A stretch of DNA of 40,064 bases from Bacillota bacterium (GTDB taxonomy: Bacteria; Bacillota; Clostridia; Saccharofermentanales; DTU023). A model generated the notes under the pieces. The model was given only the letters and a program-made list of their open reading frames with translations, did not search any database and was not told where the DNA came from. The translations under genes were made by a program, and so were the position numbers. Numbering within the stretch: position 1 is the first letter of the stretch; every line of letters begins with the position of its first letter. This document shows, piece after piece, positions 17,552 through 25,947 of this stretch. The stretch spans positions 1 through 40,064 of the forward strand of contig JAEWFX010000007.1 of the NCBI GenBank assembly GCA_023388605.1, written 5' to 3'.

Positions 17552-17835
17552 TATGATTCCTCTCTCTTATTTTCCTCGTCAGCTTGTACACAACAAGGTA
17601 CAGCGGGGTCGTAACCACCTCTGGACAGAGGATTGCAACGTAGAATACGCCAAAAAGCTTTGATACCGCCCAGCCAAAAACCATAGTATTGAATAGCATC
17701 GATAGCATACTGTGAACAAGTCGGAGTATAACGACAATTTGCTCCGAGACGAGGCGAAATCTCGCTGCGATAATGTCTGATCATGGCGATGGCACGTTTT
17801 GCCAGCCAACTATTTCTGCTTCGTCTCTCAGTCAC
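17551..17835 (-). CDS. yidD: Membrane protein insertion efficiency factor YidD
   Basis: The 94-residue YidD protein starts with GTG at 17835 and shows the family core GANCRYTPTCSQYAIDAI (three-residue CRY and PTCS signatures) and the C-terminal RCNPLSRGGYDPAV. It is an inner-face, amphipathic membrane protein that aids YidC-dependent insertion. It overlaps the rnpA end by 8 bases and touches the yidC start. Its length and order in the operon are typical. Confidence 0.95.
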   Translation of the reverse strand: MTERRSRNSWLAKRAIAMIRHYRSEISPRLGANCRYTPTCSQYAIDAIQYYGFWLGGIKAFWRILRCNPLSRGGYDPAVPCCVQADEENKREES

Positions 17836-18190
17836 TGACTTGTTCCACTGTTAGGTGAGTTTTCTTTAAGATATGATCAAACTCCTTGAGAAGTTGAGCA
17901 TATTTCACCGTCTCAGGTCGATATCTACCGAGCAGGATAAAATCGTAACCTGGTTTTATCACCGCTTCTCGCTCACGGTAGAGTGCACGCAGTTGGCGTT
18001 TGATGCGATTGCGTAGAACGCCACCTTTGAAACGACGTGGAACGGTTACGCCTAAATACCTATGGGTATCTCTTCGAGCAAAATAATAGAAGGTTAGGTG
18101 CTCGCTGTTGACGTATTGTCCACGTCTGTATACTCGTCTAAAACAATAGTTCTGTTTTAACTTATGTGTTTTGGGCTGATCAGTCAGCAT
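17828..18190 (-). CDS. rnpA: Ribonuclease P protein component
   Basis: The 120-residue basic protein is the protein subunit of RNase P, which removes 5' leaders from tRNA precursors together with the rnpB RNA (not in this window). The RNR motif reads LRNRIKRQLRALYR (about 60-73) and the N-terminal KLKQNYCFRRVYRRG is the usual central-cleft segment. The start ATG is 3 bp after the rpmH stop. Confidence 0.95.
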   Translation of the reverse strand: MLTDQPKTHKLKQNYCFRRVYRRGQYVNSEHLTFYYFARRDTHRYLGVTVPRRFKGGVLRNRIKRQLRALYREREAVIKPGYDFILLGRYRPETVKYAQLLKEFDHILKKTHLTVEQVSD

Positions 18191-18193
18191 CGA

Positions 18194-18328
18194 TTAGGCG
18201 GATAATTTCTTTCTGCCTTTTAAGCGACGGCGTTTGAGAACTAAGCGTCCTGCAGCGGTTCTCATGCGTTTGCGAAAACCATGTTCGCGTTTGCGCTGAC
18301 GAACTTTAGGTTGATATGTTCTTTTCAT
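18194..18328 (-). CDS. rpmH: Large ribosomal subunit protein bL34
   Basis: A 44-residue, strongly basic frame begins MKRTYQPKVRQRKREHGFRK and ends RRRLKGRKKLSA, the standard bL34 sequence. GAGGAGGAA precedes the ATG and a consensus promoter lies 34 bp upstream. It is the first gene of the rpmH-to-diacylglycerol-kinase run on the minus strand. In most Firmicutes dnaA lies divergently upstream; here that position holds a DUF2089/membrane-protein pair on the same strand. Confidence 0.97.
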   Translation of the reverse strand: MKRTYQPKVRQRKREHGFRKRMRTAAGRLVLKRRRLKGRKKLSA

Positions 18329-18361
18329 ATATTCCTCCTCGTATAATAGTCAAGCCAATAA

Positions 18362-18390
18362 AGTATACTGTTGCGACTCTATGGTGTCAA
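18362..18390 (-). promoter_or_regulatory. Consensus sigma-A promoter of the rpmH operon
   Basis: On the minus strand a perfect TTGACA (18385-18390) and TATACT (18362-18367) are separated by 17 bp. The start site is expected near 18355, about 27 bases before the rpmH ATG. This is one of the best promoters in the window. Confidence 0.88.
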
Positions 18391-18391
18391 T

Positions 18392-18415
18392 GTAAAACAC
18401 CCCGTACGGGGTGTT
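18392..18415 (-). terminator. Intrinsic terminator upstream of rpmH
   Basis: The 20-bp perfect palindrome AACACCCCGTACGGGGTGTT (18396-18415) forms an 8-bp stem with a GTAC loop. On the minus strand it is followed by TTTAC. It ends the DUF2089/membrane-protein transcript and abuts the rpmH -35. The U-tract is short. Confidence 0.75.
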
Positions 18416-18464
18416 CTGAAGTTTTGCATTCACAGTTCTAGCTTTCGCTAAACATACTGATTGA

Positions 18465-18965
18465 TTAAGCACTGCGTACCACAGAGATATCTTCTGCCAA
18501 CTCTTCTACATTTAACAAATCTTCTCGTGCACTTTCTTCCTGCACCATTTGAGGTGTCTCAACCAATCGATAATTCCTCTTGAGTGCACGACCCTCAGCA
18601 TATTCACTGGATAGAAAAATTGAATGTTCGTCATTGAGATCAAAATTGACAAAGATATTTTTAGCATGCCTTTTTTCAACTCTGATAGAAGAATCAGCAT
18701 GATTACGTCTCTTCTCTTCTTGTTGTTGCAGACGATATAACTGCTTACCACTTAATAGAGAATAAGATTTTTCCTGCTGGTGCATACGGTAGGCGATGTT
18801 GATGCAGAGCAGGACGATGGCGACGGGCCAGAGAGTCTTAGTGACGACAAAGCCAAGAATCACTGGAATACTCAGCCAAGCCACCGACCAAATAAAATTC
18901 TTGCGACACAGAATAATGTCACCGACAATCACACAAACAAAAATAATCAAGATCAAATAATTCAT
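18465..18965 (-). CDS. Small membrane protein paired with a DUF2089-type regulator
   Basis: The 166-residue protein begins with two or three hydrophobic helices (about 2-18, 25-43 and 45-60), followed by a Gln/Lys/Arg-rich segment (about 62-95) and a hydrophilic tail ending in acidic residues, presumably cytoplasmic. I recognise no domain. Its ATG overlaps the stop of the upstream HTH gene (TGATG), so the two are translated together. DUF2089 regulators are commonly followed by membrane proteins, so a sensor or anti-regulator role is conceivable but unproven. Confidence 0.7.
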   Translation of the reverse strand: MNYLILIIFVCVIVGDIILCRKNFIWSVAWLSIPVILGFVVTKTLWPVAIVLLCINIAYRMHQQEKSYSLLSGKQLYRLQQQEEKRRNHADSSIRVEKRHAKNIFVNFDLNDEHSIFLSSEYAEGRALKRNYRLVETPQMVQEESAREDLLNVEELAEDISVVRSA

Positions 18966-19252
18966 CAGCTCGCCCGTTCCGATTCGTAACTATCTAATAG
19001 TAGTTTGGCAGTCGTTAAGTCTATCTTGTTCTCTAAAGCTAACTGCTTGATGAGAGCCGGATGAGTCGCTACCTGCTCAGCTTGTGAAATACGTTCTATC
19101 AAACGATCCAATCGCAAACGCATAGTAGGATAGGTGACATTGTAGATCGCAGCCATCTCCTTGAGTGACCCAGAAGTCAACAGAAAATTTCTGACAAATT
19201 CCCATTCTTCAGCCTGAAAATCTTCTGCCCAATTAGGGATACGATTTGCCAT
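18965..19252 (-). CDS. DUF2089-type helix-turn-helix protein
   Basis: From ATG at 19252, which has GGAGG seven bases upstream, the protein has 95 residues. The segment GSLKEMAAIYNVTYPTMRLR is a helix-turn-helix of the DUF2089 type (GSLKE-A-x-Y-x-V-S/T-YPT-x-R-x-RLD), followed by a short helical C-terminus. It is probably a DNA-binding regulator. It is transcribed divergently from the adhesin gene across a 240-bp AT-rich region that contains a direct repeat at 19377-19394, making adhesin regulation a testable guess. The longer TTG start four codons upstream would use no ribosome binding site. Confidence 0.82.
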   Translation of the reverse strand: MANRIPNWAEDFQAEEWEFVRNFLLTSGSLKEMAAIYNVTYPTMRLRLDRLIERISQAEQVATHPALIKQLALENKIDLTTAKLLLDSYESERAS

Positions 19253-19269
19253 AACTACCTCCAAGTCAA

Positions 19270-19298
19270 ACTATATACTTTAATAAAATTAAAATCAA
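19270..19298 (-). promoter_or_regulatory. Candidate promoter of the DUF2089 pair
   Basis: On the minus strand TTGATT (19293-19298) and TATAGT (19270-19275) are 17 bp apart, about 20 bases upstream of the start codon. The region is very AT-rich, so chance matches are easy. Confidence 0.5.
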
Positions 19299-19376
19299 CA
19301 TTAATTTTAATTAATTTTTATTTAGCTATCTTATAGGTTAAATATTACATTATTTATACAATGAGATGTCTGACAC

Positions 19377-19394
19377 ATTTCGACAGATTTCGAC
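19377..19394. repeat. Direct repeat ATTTCGAC, possible operator
   Basis: ATTTCGAC occurs at 19377-19384 and again at 19387-19394, exactly 10 bp (one helical turn) apart. It lies in the divergent intergenic region between the HTH gene and the adhesin gene, about 22 bp upstream of the candidate adhesin -35. This arrangement suits a regulator bound to one face of DNA. No direct evidence for binding. Confidence 0.45.
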
Positions 19395-19415
19395 CTAAAT
19401 GCACAAAACTCGATG

Positions 19416-19443
19416 TTCACAGGCAAATTTTCCCAGCTAAACT
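19416..19443 (+). promoter_or_regulatory. Candidate promoter of the adhesin gene
   Basis: TTCACA (19416-19421) and TAAACT (19438-19443) with a 16-bp spacer lie about 50 bp upstream of the ATG at 19494. Both hexamers are imperfect. Confidence 0.4.
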
Positions 19444-19493
19444 AGCGACATGATTTCAATTCAGTTCTCTAAAAATCTTTTTCGGAGGCTGTA

Positions 19494-22400
19494 ATGCAAA
19501 AGACAAAAAACAAGCTATTTTTCTACTTAACAACAACTTGTTTGCTTCTATCGCTGCTAGTTCCTTTGTCCGTGACAAATAAAACATTTGCTTTCGACAA
19601 TATCGGCAGCTATAGAGTCAAAAATCGCTACTACGAAGGATCACCCACATCATATGACTGGATGAACATGGAATATCCAGGCAAGGTCAAGGACACCAAC
19701 ACCAATAATCCAAACTATGTTCGCGACAAGGCAGGCGATCAAAAATTATCTGGATCTGGTGAATATGACGGCAGACAGGTATTCTGCCTCATTCCCAGCA
19801 AGATGATATTTCACAACACCTTGATGAAGCCCTATTCCTTGTCAGAAATTCTTGCTTGGCATTATTACCTTAGCAACTCAGCTGCAGATAAGATGGCTGA
19901 CCAAGTCTCATTGATCGCCTATTACGGTTGGGAAAAAAGCGCCAAAACTGACCTCGATCGTGTCGCTACTCAATTTTTGATTTGGTTGACTTGTGGTTGG
20001 CAATGGGATAGCAGCTCCTCTAGTCTAAAACCTGAGATGGATAGTTCTGTATCCAAACGCATCTCAGAGATCAAAGAGAAAGTCGCTAAGCACGGTATCC
20101 TCCCCTCATTCGACAAGGAGGTCCCTGAACTCAGTCTCGGTCAAAGCTATACCTTTAAAGACAGCAACGGCGTTCTCAGCGACTACATGAAATGTAATGG
20201 TTTTAGTCCCAATAAAGCAAAAACCATGCAGGATACTGAGTTGACTTGGGACGGGAAAAACTCTCTTACCATCAAACCATTGGCGAAGAAATCATCTAGC
20301 GTAACTATTACACTGCCCAAAGTATCATCGAGTATGACGGGCAAACCCGTAGCTTTTTTTGGCGATAGTCAAAGTATAACGGCCGCCCGCGTCGCAAATT
20401 CTGCTGCTACCAGAATAAGTTACACACTCAAACCCGATGGTAAGATCCGTTTTCACAAGGTGGATAAAGATAAGCGAGCGATCAAGGGAGCTATTTTTAG
20501 CTGTGCGAGCGATCGAGAGTTCAAAGACACACAAGAAGTCACCTGCGACGAGCACGGACTTTCTAACGTATATCATGCAAATTTGAATAGCACTATCTAC
20601 TACAAAGAGATTTTTGTACCTGCCCCCTACCGACTGGATCCTGCAGTTCACCAAGTAAAAGTAGATCGCGAGGAGATGGAGATAGAAGTCGAGAACGAAG
20701 TACAACAGGGAGAAATAAAGATCCTCAAACGTGATCCAGTACAAGACAAGCCCATCTCTGGTGTCGAATTCGCCCTCTACTCAGGAGATAAGGTGAGCGA
20801 AGACAAATTAGTAGGCACATATAAAACAGATAATAAGGGCGAAATAACCATTGAAAATCTACCTTTAGGTATTTATCAATTAGTAGAGACAAATACTGTG
20901 GACGGCTATGTACTAGATGATAGAGCCCGCACCATACAATTGCTTTACGACCGTGAAGTGCAGACAGTAACTTACACGGCACAAGTAGAAAATAAACTCC
21001 AATCAGGTGAGATCACCATCAAAAAAACTTCTGCTGGCAGTAAACTGCCACTGGCAAAAGCTCGCTATCGTCTGACTCCTATAGAATTCACCTATCGAGA
21101 TCAAGACGGCTCTGATTTTCCTGAGTACTGGGAGACAGTCACGAATAGTGATGGGGAAGCTATCTTCAGTGACTTGCCCTTAGGCAGTTATCGATTGCAG
21201 GAGATCGAAGCACCATCAGGTTATGTATTAGATACCGAAGTCTATGATCTCAAGCTTGAGTATGCTGGTCAAACTATCAGTATCGCCAAGGAGAGTATTA
21301 CTTTGAGCAATCAACCTCAGCTAGCTAAGTTGCAAATCTCTAAGTACAGTAACAGTGATATTCCCCTGGCAGAAGCTGAGTTCGAATTAACTTTCCTCGA
21401 GGCTGATTACCCTGAGGAAATTGGGACTTTCAAAATCGGTAATTCCATTAAGACGACGACGGATGGAGATGGACTTGCTGAATTTAATGATCTTCCTCTA
21501 GGTCACTACAAATTAAGAGAGATAAAAGCTCCCATAGGCTACATACTGGATCCTGAAGAACGTCATATTCATCTCGCATACGCAGGTCAGACCAATAAAA
21601 TAGCTGTATATAGCGATAAACTCTATAACCGACCACAAGTAGCACAGTTAATCGTCCATAAACATGCTGAGAACACAAGATTGCCACTGCCTAACACAAC
21701 TTTTGCTGTAAAACTAATCGAAGCATACACAGCAGAACCGACGGACTGGGTAGCAGATGAAACTGTAGTAGAAATAACTACGGACGAAAATGGTGTGGCT
21801 AAATTAGATGACTTGCCTCTAGGTAAGTACAGTTTAAGAGAAATCTCTGCCAGCAAAAATATGGTGTTGGACGACACTGAGTACGAAATTGATCTAGCTT
21901 ATGCAGGACAGACAGTAGAAGTATCTACTAAAACAGTAGAATTAGAAAACAGATACCAACTCGCTACCATACAACTACAAAAGAATGATGCAGTCACAGG
22001 GGTCGGGCTAGCTAACGCTCACTTCGACATCATCGTAGAAGAGTTTTTCAGCGATTACACTGCCGGCTACAATATCGAAGATACCATAACCACCATCTGC
22101 ACTGATGAGCACGGCTATGCAGAGAGTGAGCCACTCCCCCTCGGTCGCTACCGCTTAGTGGAAAAGCAGGCTCCTATTGGCTATGTGTTGTCTGATGAAA
22201 CAATTATTCTGGATCTTAAATACGGGGAACAATCCTCAGCCATTGTCAGCTATGCAACTACTACCACTAATCGAGTACAACGCGCCAGCTTAATAGTGCA
22301 AAAACACGATCACAGACACCAACCATTGAGTGGTGCAACTTTTACTCTCGAAGCTATAGAATATTACAACGAACAAGATCAACCATATTCTTTGCATACG

Positions 22401-23339
22401 CCTTTTAGCGAGCAGACGGTTGACGATGATGGTGTAATCGTATTTGACGATCTGCCTTTAGGACGCTATCTGTTGAAGGAAATCAAAGCTCCCTACGGCT
22501 ACTTGCCACATCTAGACATGGTGATAGATCTGCCCTATGCAGGCCAAGAACAGAAACTCTCCTTGAACTCGCTCATCGTCACTGATAGACCTCAGCGCGG
22601 GAAAATACAACTGAACAAAGTAGATTGCAATAACGATAAACCTTTGGCAGGCGCTGAATTCGAATTGATCGTCGAACAATTGTTAGATGAACGCGATCAC
22701 GAAGAACATGCTCCTGGCAGTATCATCACTACTTTAGTTACAGACACGAGCGGTTTTGCTACGTCAGAGGAATTACCTCTAGGTAAATATATTTTGCACG
22801 AGAAAAAACCGCCTGCCGGATATCTGCCCATGGAAGACCTAAAAATCGAGATCAATTACGCTGGGCAAGCACATGAACTATCTCTCATCAGTCAGAAAAT
22901 CGGCAATCAACCGAGCAAGACTATTTTCAAAAAAGTCGACGCTGTGACTGGACAGGTATTGAGCGGAGCTGCTTTTGAACTGTTAGATAGATCTGGCGAA
23001 GTAGTCCATCGTTGGCTGAGCGGAAACGAACCTGAGGTAATCTTCGGTCTGCATCTAAATGAGATATATAAAATACGTGAAGTATCTGCACCACGTGGTT
23101 ATCAAAAAGCTGAAGATCAAAACCTCAAAATCACTTCTGGCGAGAACACTTTTATACTTAAGAATAAACAAATACCTATACAAGAAAAGCCGGAGCCACC
23201 TTTGCCCAAAACTGGCAGTGCACAATCTCACTTGTGGTGGCTGTGGACCTCAGGTGCTCTCGGCTTATTGATAGTTCTACGAATTACTTTTGCGATCAAC
23301 CGACAACTATGTTCAGAAGACGCTTCGGTACATAGATAA
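19494..23339 (+). CDS. LPXTG surface adhesin with thioester domain and Cna-B modules
   Basis: This 1281-residue protein has a signal peptide (1 to about 34) and a thioester domain (about 35-300). Cys98 (in QVFCLI) and Gln160 (in ATQFLIW) match the Cys and TQxxIW motifs that form an internal thioester, used by Gram-positive adhesins to bond covalently to host proteins. Nine Cna-B/SpaA-like modules follow, with Lys at 322, 412, 511, 617, 723, 830, 937, 1042, 1147 and a strand-end Asn at 401, 500, 606, 712, 819, 926, 1138, 1224 (Asp1031 in module 7). Each has a Glu in the LxE position, as needed for intramolecular isopeptide bonds. The C-terminus has LPKTG (1237-1241), a membrane helix and a short tail. 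No sortase gene is nearby. GGAGG precedes the ATG. The 3' end overlaps leuS by 44 bp. Confidence 0.92.
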   Translation: MQKTKNKLFFYLTTTCLLLSLLVPLSVTNKTFAFDNIGSYRVKNRYYEGSPTSYDWMNMEYPGKVKDTNTNNPNYVRDKAGDQKLSGSGEYDGRQVFCLIPSKMIFHNTLMKPYSLSEILAWHYYLSNSAADKMADQVSLIAYYGWEKSAKTDLDRVATQFLIWLTCGWQWDSSSSSLKPEMDSSVSKRISEIKEKVAKHGILPSFDKEVPELSLGQSYTFKDSNGVLSDYMKCNGFSPNKAKTMQDTELTWDGKNSLTIKPLAKKSSSVTITLPKVSSSMTGKPVAFFGDSQSITAARVANSAATRISYTLKPDGKIRFHKVDKDKRAIKGAIFSCASDREFKDTQEVTCDEHGLSNVYHANLNSTIYYKEIFVPAPYRLDPAVHQVKVDREEMEIEVENEVQQGEIKILKRDPVQDKPISGVEFALYSGDKVSEDKLVGTYKTDNKGEITIENLPLGIYQLVETNTVDGYVLDDRARTIQLLYDREVQTVTYTAQVENKLQSGEITIKKTSAGSKLPLAKARYRLTPIEFTYRDQDGSDFPEYWETVTNSDGEAIFSDLPLGSYRLQEIEAPSGYVLDTEVYDLKLEYAGQTISIAKESITLSNQPQLAKLQISKYSNSDIPLAEAEFELTFLEADYPEEIGTFKIGNSIKTTTDGDGLAEFNDLPLGHYKLREIKAPIGYILDPEERHIHLAYAGQTNKIAVYSDKLYNRPQVAQLIVHKHAENTRLPLPNTTFAVKLIEAYTAEPTDWVADETVVEITTDENGVAKLDDLPLGKYSLREISASKNMVLDDTEYEIDLAYAGQTVEVSTKTVELENRYQLATIQLQKNDAVTGVGLANAHFDIIVEEFFSDYTAGYNIEDTITTICTDEHGYAESEPLPLGRYRLVEKQAPIGYVLSDETIILDLKYGEQSSAIVSYATTTTNRVQRASLIVQKHDHRHQPLSGATFTLEAIEYYNEQDQPYSLHTPFSEQTVDDDGVIVFDDLPLGRYLLKEIKAPYGYLPHLDMVIDLPYAGQEQKLSLNSLIVTDRPQRGKIQLNKVDCNNDKPLAGAEFELIVEQLLDERDHEEHAPGSIITTLVTDTSGFATSEELPLGKYILHEKKPPAGYLPMEDLKIEINYAGQAHELSLISQKIGNQPSKTIFKKVDAVTGQVLSGAAFELLDRSGEVVHRWLSGNEPEVIFGLHLNEIYKIREVSAPRGYQKAEDQNLKITSGENTFILKNKQIPIQEKPEPPLPKTGSAQSHLWWLWTSGALGLLIVLRITFAINRQLCSEDASVHR
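20712..22907 (+). repeat. Seven regular Cna-B modules (residues 407-1138)
   Basis: Modules 2 to 8 of the adhesin repeat with spacings of 105-107 residues between strand-end Asn or Asp residues. Each contains a Lys at the first strand, LPLG before the last third, and a Glu motif near E-I/K-x-AP-x-GY. DNA identity between modules is low, so this is an old, diverged duplication rather than a recent one. Module 5 has lost the AP-x-GY part. Confidence 0.85.
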
Positions 23340-25917
23340 CTTTACGTACAGTTTTATCTGCTACGCGTTCTTCGACTACAGAGTTTTCATGGGCTATCGC
23401 CATCACCTGCTCTTGATCCGCATCAGTAGGGATATCGATACGAGTCAAAACCTTACCGTTGATTTGAACAGCTATCTCTATCATATCGCTGACTTGAGCA
23501 GCTGCTGAGGCGATCGGCCAGGTAACTTTGAAGATTGAAGGTTGCTGACCTAGAATTTGCCACAACTCCTCACAGAGATGCGGTGCAAAAGGAGCCAAGG
23601 TACGTGTCATTTCACAGACAACTCGATACTCGAAGATAAGAGCGCTTGTTCTATCAGCATCGGTCAGCTTCTCGGTTTCGCGGCGATATTCAGCTAACGA
23701 ATTCATCAGCTCCATCACGCGAGCGATAGAAGTATTAAAGCGGAAAGCCTCTGCGTCACGTGAAACTGAAGCGATGGTGTAGTTGAGAACAGAATTTAGT
23801 TTTTTCATAGCCGAGCTCAACTCTAAGCCTGCCGCAGCCAAACCCAGATCGCTCGCCTCCAATTTCTGTTCTTCTCCCCGCTTGTCACGTTCGAGGTCAA
23901 AGACATATTGGGGTAGCAGCTGAGAATACTCGCTGGCCAGATCACTCAAGGACAAACCAGCCTGTTCCAGCTCAGACAATAGATTCTCACAAAGTCGCTC
24001 GATGCGATTGACGAATTTGCTGATTGCCTTGATGCCATCACTGTTCCAAGGTCCGCCATCGACATAAGCAAATGCGAAAGCGAGGTACAAACGGAAAACA
24101 TCTGCACCATATTCTTCGATATATTGATCAGGCGAAACGGTGTTGCCCAGAGATTTAGACATCTTGCTACCATCTTCACCTAAGATTGTTCCCTGATGGA
24201 TCAAAGACAAAAATGGTTCGTCGAAATCTAGATATTTGAGATCACGCAAAACCTTGGTGATAAAACGTGAATAAAGCAAGTGCATAGCTGCGTGTTCTGC
24301 ACCACCTATGTATTTATCGACCGGACAGAGCTGATTGACTTTAGCAGAATCAAAAGCTTTTTCTGAGTTGTGATTGTCGACGTAGCGGAACTGATACCAC
24401 GAAGAACATACAAAAGTATCTAAGGTATCCGGATCACGCAGAGCAGGCCCACCGCAGCAAGGGCAGGTGGTATGCATGAAGCTATCACATTTTTTGAGCG
24501 GCGAATCACCGTCAGGAGCAAAATCTACATCATAGGGCAAGAGTACTGGTAAATCCTTTTCGGGTACAGGGACTACACCGCACTTATCACAATAAACAAT
24601 GGGTATGGGAGTTCCCCAGTAGCGTTGACGAGACACCAACCAATCGCGTAGACGGTAATTGATTTTTTGTTCACCTCTACCCTCTGCCTGGAGATCTGCG
24701 ACCATCTGCTCACGGGCTTCTGCTGAGGTTAGGCCATCGTACTTGCAGCCAGCTTTGACCATGCCATCTTCACAATAAGGCAAATTAACAGTGTCATCGT
24801 CAATAGCTGCGATAACTTGCTCGATCGGTAGGTGGAACTTTTCGGCAAAAGCGTAATCTCGCTCATCGTGTGCAGGCACTGCCATAACTGCACCTGTACC
24901 ATAACTTGCGATGACGTAGTCTGAAGTCCAAACTGGTACACGTTTGCCGGTCTGGGGATGTATAGCATACGCACCGGTAAAGACACCAGTTTTCTCTGCA
25001 GTAGTCGACATGCGTTCGATATCTGAAGAGCTAGCTACCTGTTCGCGGTAGGCCATGACCTCGGACATCTGTTGTTCTGTCGTGAGCTCTAGGCAGAGAT
25101 CGCTTTCAGGTGCGACTACTACATAAGTAACACCTGGCAAAGTATCCGCACGTGTAGTGAAAACACGGATCTGGACAGGTTGTCCTTCCTTGATCAGAGG
25201 TTCACCGTTCTTTTCTACGTCGAGGACAATCTCTGCACCGTGTGAACGACCGATCCAATTATGTTGAATGCGTTTGGTTTTTTCAGGCCAATCTAACTGG
25301 TCGAGATCGTCGAGCAGCTCGCCTGCATAGTCAGTGATTTTGAAGAACCACTGAGTTAGATCTTTTTTGATTACAGAACTACCACAACGATCACAGGTAT
25401 GATCAGCCGAAACCTGTTCATTAGCCAAAACCGTATTACATTTAGTGCACCAGTTAACTGGAGCATTTTTGCGGTAGGCCAAACCGTTTTTATAGAGTTG
25501 CAGGAATAACCATTGATTCCATTTATAGTATTCTGGCTTGCAAGTGGCTAATTCATGCTGCCAATTAAACATACCGCCCATCTTGCGCAATTGCTCACGC
25601 ATGGTAGAGATATTTTGTTCAGTGCTATCTTGGGGATGTATACCAGTCTTGATGGCATAGTTCTCAGCGGGCAAGCCAAAAGCATCGAAGCCCATAGGTT
25701 GAAAGACTTCGTAACCCTGCATCTTCTTCATACGTGCCCAGATATCAGACAAACCATAGTTGTACCAATGTCCGACATGGAGTTTGGCACCTGAAGGATA
25801 CGAGAACATCTCCAAAATATATTTTTTATTTTCGATATTTGAAGGATCGAAAGCAGCTAAGTCTATCTCTTACCAATACTTTTGCCATTTAGCATCGATT
25901 TTAGTTGAATAGCTCAT
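23296..25917 (-). CDS. leuS: Leucyl-tRNA synthetase with an in-frame TAA at codon 16
   Basis: The gene for leucyl-tRNA synthetase is complete from ATG at 25917 (AGAGGAG upstream) to the stop at 23296, giving 873 codons, except that codon 16 is TAA (25870-25872). The first 15 codons read MSYSTKIDAKWQKYW and the frame continues EIDLAAFDPSNIENKKYILE after the TAA, both matching normal LeuRS N-termini, where Gln or Glu is expected at the TAA. Downstream are HVGH (the HIGH motif), Cys pairs CTKC and CDRC, the editing-domain TRADTLPG, and KMSKS. Starting at TTG 25815 or ATG 25809 would remove the first Rossmann strand and lacks a Shine-Dalgarno. The other 857 codons are intact. Read-through, a recent mutation or a sequence error are the options. 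Confidence 0.9.
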
Positions 25918-25947
25918 AAATCTCCTCTTTATAACCAGATTTGTTCA

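Noticed and set aside
18346..18358. Second promoter in front of rpmH using TTGACT in the leader
   Set aside because: No -10 at usable spacing; the consensus promoter at 18362-18390 explains transcription.
18328..19493. Replication origin between rpmH and the adhesin
   Set aside because: AT-rich sequence is present but I find no cluster of DnaA boxes and no dnaA or dnaN.
20325..20982. Antisense open frames inside the adhesin gene
   Set aside because: They lack ribosome binding sites and recognisable domains and overlap a strongly supported coding region.
25870..25872. General reassignment of UAA to Gln
   Set aside because: Several clear genes in the window end with TAA at the expected position and none shows other internal TAA codons.
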